Translations under genes and position numbers: made by a program
The notes under the pieces: generated by a model
What the model was told of the DNA's origin: nothing
The model's database searches: none
Seen by the model: only the letters and a program-made list of their open reading frames with translations
DNA from: Planctomycetales bacterium 4484_123
GTDB lineage: Bacteria; Planctomycetota; Phycisphaerae; SM23-33
NCBI GenBank assembly: GCA_002049885.1
Contig: MVCS01000093.1
Location: 1-6,234, forward strand
DNA: 6,234 nt
Direction of reading: 5' to 3'
Shown here: positions 1-5,316 of the stretch, in pieces
Numbering within the stretch: the stretch's first letter is position 1
Layout: every line of letters starts with the position of its first letter

Positions 1-528
1 CCGCGGGCGGCCGTGGCCAGGTTCGCAGAGGCCGGAAAACCCCTGCCCAAGAAGGACCTGGGCATGATGGCCATGACCTACGGCAGCGTGTACGTGGCCC
101 AGGTGGCCATGGGCGCCAACGACGCCCAGTGCGTCCGCGCCTTCGTGGAGGCCGAGAGCTACCCCGGGCCCAGCCTCATCATCGCCTACTGCCACTGCAT
201 CCCCGCACACGGCATCGACGGCGTGACCGGTTTCCGGCAGCAGAAACTGGCCGTGCAGTCCGGGGCCTGGCTGCTGTACCGCTTCGACCCCCGGCTGGCC
301 GAGCAGGGCAAGAACCCGCTGCAACTGGACAGCAAGGCCCCCACCATCCCCCTGCCGGACTACGCCTACAACGAGACCCGTTACACCATGCTCACCAAGA
401 GCCGGCCCGAGGAGGCCCGCCGACTCATGGAGCTGGCCCAGCAGGACGCCACCAATCGCTGGCGCCTGTACGAACAACTCGCCGGCCTGAGCTCCACCGA
501 GCAGGCTGATGAGCAGGCCCAGCAATAG
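1..528 (+). CDS. nifJ: Pyruvate:ferredoxin (flavodoxin) oxidoreductase, C-terminal fragment (5' end outside window)
   Basis: This is the last 175 residues of a single-chain PFOR, which oxidatively decarboxylates pyruvate with CoA to acetyl-CoA and CO2 and passes electrons to ferredoxin or flavodoxin in the cytoplasm. The frame is open from base 1 with no stop, so the GTG at 13 is an internal valine and not a start; full-length enzymes are about 1,170-1,200 residues. Visible family signatures are KKDLGMMAMTYGSVYVAQVA, ALGAN-like MGAND, GPSLIIAYCHC, QQKLAVQSG, and LDSKAP, in the order expected for the thiamine-diphosphate domain and C-terminal tail. The cysteine at 196-198 (Y-C-H-C) matches the place where family members carry a distal ligand of the proximal [4Fe-4S] cluster. 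The motif reads CIPAHG where I expect CIAHG, one residue longer. It ends at TAG 526-528 with an Ala/Gln-rich tail. Family assignment is secure; pyruvate as substrate is the usual but not the only possibility (2-oxoacid relatives exist). Confidence 0.93.
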   Translation, partial: PRAAVARFAEAGKPLPKKDLGMMAMTYGSVYVAQVAMGANDAQCVRAFVEAESYPGPSLIIAYCHCIPAHGIDGVTGFRQQKLAVQSGAWLLYRFDPRLAEQGKNPLQLDSKAPTIPLPDYAYNETRYTMLTKSRPEEARRLMELAQQDATNRWRLYEQLAGLSSTEQADEQAQQ

Positions 529-562
529 CCGGCCCCGGCCCGGGGACCTGAATGAACCATCC

Positions 563-585
563 GCGCCGCATCCACCCAGCGGCGC
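563..585 (+). terminator. GC-rich hairpin after nifJ, possible terminator
   Basis: GCGCCGC at 563-569 and GCGGCGC at 579-585 are perfect reverse complements (7 bp, 9-base loop). The hairpin begins 34 bases past the nifJ stop. A shorter CCCCG/CGGGG stem (533-545) lies just after the stop. No T-tract follows either stem, so this is not a classical intrinsic terminator. Transcription end or mRNA 3' protection is an inference from position. Confidence 0.35.
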
Positions 586-620
586 CCTGCGCCGAGCTAC
601 CCGGCCAGGGACAAATCCGA

Positions 621-626
621 TATAAA
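621..626 (+). promoter_or_regulatory. cmk: Possible -10 element / A-rich ribosome entry just before cmk
   Basis: The gap 529-633 is G/C-rich except for a short run around 611-628 that contains TATAAA at 621-626, close to the TATAAT consensus. No convincing -35 hexamer sits 16-18 bases upstream. If it were a true -10 box, transcription would begin almost at the cmk ATG (634), giving a leaderless message. Alternatively AAAGG at 624-628, five bases before the ATG, is simply a weak Shine-Dalgarno. The sequence does not decide between these. Confidence 0.25.
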
Positions 627-633
627 GGCCGGC

Positions 634-1308
634 ATGATCATCACGATTGACGGGCCGGCGGGCTCGGGAAAGAGCACCGCCGCCCGACTGCTGGCCAAGA
701 CGCTGGGCATCGCCTATCTCGACACCGGGGCGACCTACCGCGCGCTGACCCTGGCGGCCATGCAGCGGGAGCTGAACCTCGCCGACGAGGCCGCCCTGGC
801 AGACCTGGCCGGCCGGCTCGACCTGCACATGGAACCGGCCGAGACCGGAACGGTGGTGGTGCTCAACGGCCAGGACGTCTCGGCCGAGATCCGCACCGCC
901 GAGGTGACGGACAAGGCCCACCATGCCGCCGACTCGCCCGCGGTGCGGGCGGTCCTGGTCACGCTGCAGCGGCGAATCGGCGAGGAGCTGGCCCGGCGCA
1001 GCGGCGGGGTCGTGGCCGAGGGACGCGACCAGGGCTCGGTGGTCTTCCCCGACGCCGACGTGAAGTTCTACCTGGACGCCTCGCCGGAGGTCCGCGCCCG
1101 CAGGCGCTACGAGGAGATGGCCGCCCGAGGCGAGGACGTGAGCCTCCAGCAGGTCCTGGAGGCCATCCGCAGGCGCGACCAGCGCGACCGGAGCCGCCCG
1201 GCCGGGCCGCTGGTCAGGCCGCCGGGCGCCATCGAGATCGACACCAGCGACATGACGGTCGAGCAGATGGTCAGCGAGCTGCTGCGCTGGGTGCGGAGGG
1301 CCCGATGA
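634..1308 (+). CDS. cmk: Cytidylate kinase (CMP/dCMP kinase)
   Basis: Transfers phosphate from ATP to CMP or dCMP, giving CDP/dCDP in the cytoplasm for RNA, DNA and CTP-dependent phospholipid synthesis. The 224-residue length is typical for bacterial Cmk. It opens with the P-loop GPAGSGKS (residues 7-14), then DTGATYRA (30-37), the CMP-binding insert with NGQDVSAEIRTAEVT (78-92), GRDQGSVVFPDA (130-141), the RARRR lid region (154-158), and RDQRDRSR followed by PL (182-193), matching the E. coli RD..DR.R...PL nucleotide-contact motif. Most Cmk proteins have GRDIG or GRDMG; the Gln variant is one I associate with Planctomycetota. The ATG at 634 places the P-loop at the usual distance from the N-terminus; only a weak AAAGG precedes it. 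Its stop overlaps the plsC start (ATGA, 1305-1308), indicating a shared transcript and coupled translation. Confidence 0.96.
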   Translation: MIITIDGPAGSGKSTAARLLAKTLGIAYLDTGATYRALTLAAMQRELNLADEAALADLAGRLDLHMEPAETGTVVVLNGQDVSAEIRTAEVTDKAHHAADSPAVRAVLVTLQRRIGEELARRSGGVVAEGRDQGSVVFPDADVKFYLDASPEVRARRRYEEMAARGEDVSLQQVLEAIRRRDQRDRSRPAGPLVRPPGAIEIDTSDMTVEQMVSELLRWVRRAR

Positions 1309-2012
1309 AGCGCCTGCCCTCGCATCCGCACCCGCTGCTCCGGCACTGGCGCCCGCCGGCGGGCGTGCCCGCGCCGAACCTGTGGTACCGGCTCTGCCGG
1401 GTGTCCTTCCAGATGCTGGCCGTGGCCCTGTGGCGTGTGGAGGTCTTCAACCGGCACTACGAGCCGCCGCGGGGTTCGGCCTTGTACATATCCAACCACC
1501 AGAGCTTCCTGGACCCGCCGCTGATGAGCCTGGCCCTGCGCAGGCCGATGAACTTCATGGCCCGTGAAAGCCTCTTCCGCGCCCGGCCCTTCGCGCGCTT
1601 CATCACCTCGCTGAACGCCTTCCCGGTCAAACGGGCCAGCGCCGACACCGCCGCCTTGAAGGAAGCCCTGCGCCGGCTGCGGCGCGGCGAGCAGTTGGTG
1701 GTCTTTCCCGAGGGCACCCGCACCGCCGACGGGCGCATCGGCCCGTTCCTGCCGGGGGTGGCCCTGCTGGCGCGCCGGGCGGCCGAGTGGGTCGTGCCGG
1801 CCCTCATCGAGGGCGCCTTCGAGGCCTGGCCGAGGACACGCCCGCTGCCGGTGCCCGGGCGGATCGTCGTGGCCTACTGCCGGCCACTGTGCCGGGAGGA
1901 CGTCCGCCGGCTCGGCGACGCCGGCCTGCTGGAAGAGGTCCGGCGCCGGCTGATCGCCATGCAGGGCGAAATCCGCCGGCGGATGGGCAGGCGCCCGCTG
2001 TGCTATGATTGA
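1305..2012 (+). CDS. plsC: 1-acyl-sn-glycerol-3-phosphate acyltransferase (PlsC/LPLAT family)
   Basis: Acylates lysophosphatidic acid to phosphatidic acid at the inner membrane face, the precursor of CDP-diacylglycerol. The 235-residue protein has the four LPLAT blocks in order: the catalytic NHQSFLDP (H65 and D70, the HX4D motif), the MNFMARESLF/FPVKR block (82-110), FPEGTRTADG (134-143, glycerophosphate binding) and VPALIEG (164-170). There is no clear membrane-spanning helix; the stretch at residues 27-45 is a plausible amphipathic anchor, and the C-terminus is Arg-rich. The start is well supported by GGAGGG at 1295-1300, four bases before the ATG, and by the four-base overlap with cmk. 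cmk-plsC adjacency is a recurring arrangement in several bacterial phyla. The exact acyl-acceptor specificity cannot be read from sequence; other LPLAT members acylate different substrates. Confidence 0.9.
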   Translation: MKRLPSHPHPLLRHWRPPAGVPAPNLWYRLCRVSFQMLAVALWRVEVFNRHYEPPRGSALYISNHQSFLDPPLMSLALRRPMNFMARESLFRARPFARFITSLNAFPVKRASADTAALKEALRRLRRGEQLVVFPEGTRTADGRIGPFLPGVALLARRAAEWVVPALIEGAFEAWPRTRPLPVPGRIVVAYCRPLCREDVRRLGDAGLLEEVRRRLIAMQGEIRRRMGRRPLCYD

Positions 2013-2026
2013 AGCGACCCGGCCGT

Positions 2027-2034
2027 AGAAGGAG
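2027..2034 (+). promoter_or_regulatory. Ribosome binding site deciding the radical SAM start
   Basis: AGAAGGAG is a strong Shine-Dalgarno match between the plsC stop and the ATG at 2048. Its spacing to that ATG is 13 bases, longer than usual. The alternative in-frame TTG at 2009 overlaps the plsC stop, lacks any such site upstream, and would add 13 Arg-rich residues that do not look like the family N-terminus. The ATG is therefore preferred. Confidence 0.6.
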
Positions 2035-2047
2035 ACTGGACCCGACC

Positions 2048-2989
2048 ATGAACGCGAGACGATACAAGCACCTCTTCGGCCCGGTGCCGTCGCGCCGCCT
2101 GGGCCGGAGCCTCGGCGTTGACCTGGTGCCCTACAAGGTCTGCACCTACGACTGCATCTACTGCCAGTTGGGCAGGACCACGACCAGGACCACCTGCCGG
2201 GCCCAGTACGTGCCCACCGAGGAGGTGCTGGCCGAGCTGCACGAGGCCCTGACTGAGCCCGACCTGTGCGACTACGTGACGCTCTCCGGCTCGGGCGAGC
2301 CGACGCTGCACCGCGACGCCGGACGGGTCATCGCCGCCATCAAGGCCATGTCCGGCATCCCGGTGGCGGTGTTGACCAACGGGTCGCTCTTGCACGAGCC
2401 CGAGGTCCGCCGGGCCCTGTTGCCGGCGGACCTGGTGGCACCGTCGCTGGACGCCGGCGACGCCGAGACCTTCCGGCGGATCAACCGGCCATGCCCGGAA
2501 ATCTCCTTCGAGCGGATGGTGGATGGCCTGAAGGCCTTTCGCCGCGAGTACACGGGCCAGTTGCACCTGGAGGTGCTCTTCTGCGCGGGCATCAACGACG
2601 GCGACGAGCAGGTCGGCAAGATCAGGACCATCATCGACGAGGTCAACCCGGACCGCATCGACGTAAACACTGTCACGCGTCCGCCGGCCGAGGCCGAGGC
2701 CAAGGCCGTACCGCCGGAACGGCTGGCTCACATCTGCCTGCTGCTGGGCGCCAAGGCCCACCCCATAGCCGGCGGGCCCGAGGACGCCGACCGCGCCGGG
2801 CCGATCACCGCCGCGGACCTGCTGGCCCTGCTTCGCCGCCGGCCGTGCACGCTCGAGGACCTCGCCGCCGGTCTCCGGTGCCACCGCTGGGAGGCCGCCA
2901 AACTGCTGGAGCGGCTCTGCCGGGAAGGCAAGGCGCATACGCGCCAGCAGGGCGAGAAGGTGTACTATTTCGTGCCGGAGCCGACCTAG
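2048..2989 (+). CDS. Radical SAM protein, COG0731-like, with C-terminal winged-helix-like tail; substrate unknown
   Basis: A 313-residue predicted [4Fe-4S]/S-adenosylmethionine radical enzyme. The N-terminus has the subgroup signature FGPVPSRRLGRSLGVDLVP (10-28), directly followed by the cluster motif C32-TYD-C36-IY-C39 (CX3CX2C), then QLGRTT. SGSGEPTL (80-87) is the GGE-like SAM-binding strand, and SLDAGD, INRP and LEVLFCAGIND fit later strands of the partial TIM barrel. The last ~59 residues (about 255-313: LLALLRRRPCTLEDLAAGL..., VYYFVPEP) look like a winged helix-turn-helix: helix, turn, helix, then a beta wing. COG0731 includes archaeal Taw1 (wyosine synthesis), but bacteria generally lack wyosine, so that role should not be transferred. 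The gene lies 35 bases after plsC and probably shares its transcript. Superfamily is certain; the reaction and the role of the tail (binding nucleic acid, peptide or partner) are unknown. Confidence 0.88.
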   Translation: MNARRYKHLFGPVPSRRLGRSLGVDLVPYKVCTYDCIYCQLGRTTTRTTCRAQYVPTEEVLAELHEALTEPDLCDYVTLSGSGEPTLHRDAGRVIAAIKAMSGIPVAVLTNGSLLHEPEVRRALLPADLVAPSLDAGDAETFRRINRPCPEISFERMVDGLKAFRREYTGQLHLEVLFCAGINDGDEQVGKIRTIIDEVNPDRIDVNTVTRPPAEAEAKAVPPERLAHICLLLGAKAHPIAGGPEDADRAGPITAADLLALLRRRPCTLEDLAAGLRCHRWEAAKLLERLCREGKAHTRQQGEKVYYFVPEPT

Positions 2990-3048
2990 CGACTTCCGAG
3001 CCGGGCATCCGCCGAGCCCGACCGATGCTGTGAACGGAAAGGACTGCA

Positions 3049-4128
3049 ATGATGGTTGAGTTGACCGGCCAAGTGCAACCGGACGCCGAGGCACTGCTGG
3101 CCAACCTGCGGCGAGAGGGCACCCCCAAGCGGGTGCACTACATGGAACTGTTCCTGGACGCGGAGATAAAGGAGGCCGTCTGCGCCAGGTTCGGCATCGG
3201 TGCGGAACTCAGCCCGGACGAGCCGTTCTTCGAGCAGAAACGGGAAATCGCGCTACAGAGATTCCTCGGCTATGATTACGTATGTACATCCTTAGACCTA
3301 GTCATGCCGCTGCATCTCGTCACCGCCGACGACGCCGCCCAGCTGCCGAAGGCCCATGGCCGGGAATACATGGAAGAACACGCCGGGCCGATCACCTCCT
3401 GGGAGGACTTCGAGCGCTATCCCTGGCCCGACCCGGCCACCGCCGACGACCGCGCGCTGGCGTGGTACAATGACAACCTTCCCGAGGACATGTGCCTGAT
3501 AGCCGAGTGCGGCGCGCACTTCTGCGAATGGCTGACCTGGCTGATGGGCTACGAGACGCTCTGCTACGCCCTGTACGACCAGCGCGACCTGGTAGAGGCC
3601 ATCTGCCGGAAGATAACCGACATCTGCCGCGGCGTGCTGGAGCGACTAAAGGACTACGACCGCATCGCCGCCGTCTGGGGCAGCGACGACATGGGCTTCA
3701 AGACCGCCACCTTGATCTCGCCCGACGACATCCGCCAGTTCGTGCTTCCGGGACACAAGATGGCCGCCGAGTTCGCCCACCGGCAGGGCTGGCTGTACCT
3801 GCTGCACTCCTGCGGCAACCTGCGCGAGATAATGCCCGACATCCTCGACGACGTGCGGGTGGACGCCAAGCACAGCTTCGAGGACACCATCGAACGCATC
3901 ACCGACGCCAAGCGCGAATACGGCGACCGCATCGCGGTGATAGGCGGCATCGACGTGGACTTCCTCTGCCGGGCCGACGAACAGGCCATCCGCAAGCGCG
4001 TGCGCGAGACGCTGGAGGTGTGCATGCCCGGCGGGGGGTACTGCCTGGGCTCGGGCAACTCCGTGGCCAACTACGTGCCGCTGGACAACTACCTGGTCAT
4101 GCTGGACGAGGGCCGCCGCTTCGCCTGA
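3049..4128 (+). CDS. Uroporphyrinogen decarboxylase (URO-D)/MtaA-CmuA family protein, probable zinc-dependent methyltransferase
   Basis: A 359-residue TIM-barrel protein of the URO-D superfamily. Features include PKRVHYMELFLDAEIKEAV (26-44), FLGYDYV (72-78), WGSDDMG (210-216), LHSCGNL (252-258), IGGIDVDFL (298-306) and a C-terminal GGGYCLGSGNSV (328-339). H253, C255 and C332 form H-X-C-X76-C, the arrangement that holds catalytic zinc in corrinoid:coenzyme-M methyltransferases such as MtaA. True HemE does not have this cysteine set, so heme synthesis is unlikely. The inferred job is methyl transfer between a corrinoid protein and a thiol or tetrahydrofolate, or demethylation of a methylated substrate. 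No corrinoid protein or partner methyltransferase is in the window. AAAGGA (3038-3043), five bases ahead, supports ATG 3049; ATG 3052 is equally in frame. It follows the radical SAM gene by 59 bases and could be co-transcribed. An A/T-rich patch lies at 3271-3302. Confidence 0.85.
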   Translation: MMVELTGQVQPDAEALLANLRREGTPKRVHYMELFLDAEIKEAVCARFGIGAELSPDEPFFEQKREIALQRFLGYDYVCTSLDLVMPLHLVTADDAAQLPKAHGREYMEEHAGPITSWEDFERYPWPDPATADDRALAWYNDNLPEDMCLIAECGAHFCEWLTWLMGYETLCYALYDQRDLVEAICRKITDICRGVLERLKDYDRIAAVWGSDDMGFKTATLISPDDIRQFVLPGHKMAAEFAHRQGWLYLLHSCGNLREIMPDILDDVRVDAKHSFEDTIERITDAKREYGDRIAVIGGIDVDFLCRADEQAIRKRVRETLEVCMPGGGYCLGSGNSVANYVPLDNYLVMLDEGRRFA

Positions 4129-4137
4129 AGGCGTCCG

Positions 4138-4154
4138 CGGCCAGCCGGTGGCCG
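4138..4154 (+). terminator. Hairpin downstream of the URO-D-family gene, possible terminator
   Basis: CGGCCA (4138-4143) and TGGCCG (4149-4154) make a perfect 6-bp stem with a 5-base loop, nine bases after the URO-D-family stop. A C/T-rich tract (4157-4171) follows on the plus strand, but it is mostly C with no run of T. Termination is inferred from its place between convergent genes. Confidence 0.35.
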
Positions 4155-4166
4155 GGCTCCCCCTCT

Positions 4167-4191
4167 CCCCCGCCGGGGACGGCGGCCGGGG
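4167..4191 (-). terminator. GC hairpin abutting the aroB stop, possible terminator
   Basis: CCGCC (4170-4174) pairs with GGCGG (4181-4185) around a GGGGAC loop. The stem may extend with CCC (4167-4169) against G's at 4188-4191 past a two-base bulge. It sits immediately downstream of the aroB stop on the minus strand. No T-run follows in either direction, so support is positional only. Confidence 0.25.
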
Positions 4192-5316
4192 CTAGCCGCT
4201 CAGCGCTTCAATGGCCGAGAGCACCTCTTGCCCGGTCACGTCGTCGAAGATGGCCGCCCTGCCCAGCCCCACCGGCAGCACGAAGCGCACCACCCCGCCC
4301 CGGGCCTTCTTGTCGTGGGCCATGATCTCCCTCAGCCGGCCCGGCTCGCACGCCTCGGCCGGCAGGTCGGGCAGGTCGGCGAACCGCACCGGCAGCGACA
4401 GGGCCGAGAGCACCTCCCGCACCCGCCGCTCCTCGTCCGCCGTGATGAGCCCCCTGCCCGCGGCGATCCGGCAGGCGGCGACCATGCCCAAGGCCACCGC
4501 CTGACCGTGCCGGACGCGCCCGTACCCGCCCGCCGCCTCGATGGCATGGCCCAGGGTGTGGCCGAAGTTCAGGTGCGCCCGCTCGCCCGCCTCGCGCTCG
4601 TCGCCGGCGACCACGGCCGCCTTGATGGCCACGTTGCGGGCAATCAGCTTCGCCAGCATCTCGGCCTCGGCCGACAGCAGGGCCGGGGCCTGGCGCTCGA
4701 TGAAATCCAGCAGCGACCGGTCACGAATGACCGCGTGCTTGACGCACTCGGCCAGGCCGTTGATGAGTTCCGCCGGCGGCAGCGTCTTCAGCACGGCGGC
4801 GTCGATGACCACCGCCCGGGGCTGATGGAACGCCCCGATGAGGTTCTTGCCCGCGGGGGCGTCCACGGCCGTCTTGCCGCCCACGGAGGCGTCCACGTCG
4901 GCCAGCAGGGTGGTGGGCACGATGATGAACTCAAGCCCGCGCAAGGCCGTCGCCGCCACGAACCCGGCCAGGTCACCCACCACCCCGCCGCCCAGGGCGA
5001 CAATCAGCGTCGCCCGGTCGATGGGCGGGGAAAGCCCCAGCAGCCGGTTGATCACGTCCCCGTAGGTCGCCAGGTCCTTGTGCTCCTCGCCGGCGGGGAA
5101 GTCCAGCACCTCCACCCGCAGGCCGGCGGAGACCAACGATCGGCTCACCGGCTCGGCATACAGCGGCCGGACGTTGGAGTCGGTGATGATTACGGCCCGG
5201 CCAGCGGGGGCGACCTCCGCCGCCGCCGGGCCTACTTCTGCCAGCACGCCCACGCCGACCTGCACCTCATACGAGCGGTCGGCCAACTCAACGACAATGG
5301 TCTCGACAATCGGCAT
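4192..5316 (-). CDS. aroB: 3-dehydroquinate synthase
   Basis: Converts 3-deoxy-D-arabino-heptulosonate 7-phosphate to 3-dehydroquinate, the second step of the shikimate pathway, in the cytoplasm using NAD+ and a divalent metal. At 374 residues it is near the usual 350-370. The NAD-binding loop GGGVVGDLAGFVAAT (109-123) is followed by VPTTLLADVDASVGGKTAVD (133-152), KNLIGAFHQP (157-166) and LAECVKHA (188-195). Metal ligands are E190, H253 (in FGHTLGHA) and H270 (in RHGQAVALGM); their spacings of 63 and 17 match E. coli AroB E184/H247/H264. HDKK at 334-337 is the conserved C-terminal substrate loop. No key residue is missing. The ATG at 5316 is favoured by GAGGG on the minus strand (5322-5326), five bases upstream; it lies inside the 3' end of the preceding membrane-protein gene (29-base overlap), so the two are probably one transcript with coupled translation. 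It ends at TAG (4192-4194), convergent with the URO-D-family gene. Confidence 0.97.
   Translation of the reverse strand: MPIVETIVVELADRSYEVQVGVGVLAEVGPAAAEVAPAGRAVIITDSNVRPLYAEPVSRSLVSAGLRVEVLDFPAGEEHKDLATYGDVINRLLGLSPPIDRATLIVALGGGVVGDLAGFVAATALRGLEFIIVPTTLLADVDASVGGKTAVDAPAGKNLIGAFHQPRAVVIDAAVLKTLPPAELINGLAECVKHAVIRDRSLLDFIERQAPALLSAEAEMLAKLIARNVAIKAAVVAGDEREAGERAHLNFGHTLGHAIEAAGGYGRVRHGQAVALGMVAACRIAAGRGLITADEERRVREVLSALSLPVRFADLPDLPAEACEPGRLREIMAHDKKARGGVVRFVLPVGLGRAAIFDDVTGQEVLSAIEALSG

Noticed and set aside
552..650. A 32-residue plus-strand ORF in the nifJ-cmk gap that runs into cmk
   Set aside because: It contains the hairpin sequence, lacks a ribosome binding site, and has no recognisable motif. 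A leader peptide cannot be excluded but is not supported.
2009..2047. TTG start for the radical SAM gene giving 13 extra residues
   Set aside because: There is no Shine-Dalgarno before it, the added residues are Arg-rich and unlike the family, and a strong AGAAGGAG precedes the ATG at 2048.
3005..3028. GCATC/GATGC hairpin between the radical SAM and URO-D-family genes as a terminator
   Set aside because: The stem is only 5 bp with a 14-base loop and no T-run, too weak to call.
2003..3094. A 363-codon open frame antisense to the radical SAM gene
   Set aside because: It mirrors a well-supported gene, has no recognisable motif, and its Gly/Arg/Val/Gln-rich composition is what the reverse strand of GC-rich coding DNA produces.
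3271..3302. Internal promoter at the A/T-rich patch (TATGAT at 3271-3276)
   Set aside because: No -35-like hexamer lies at a usable distance on either strand, and no gene begins shortly downstream.
3049..4128. Annotation as HemE (heme biosynthesis)
   Set aside because: The H-X-C...C zinc triad and the sequence pattern fit the MtaA/CmuA-like branch rather than true uroporphyrinogen decarboxylase.
3492..4325. A 277-codon plus-strand frame overlapping the URO-D-family gene in another frame and running into the aroB 3' end
   Set aside because: The product is Arg/Pro/Ala-rich low-complexity sequence without motifs, and it crosses the convergent gene boundary.
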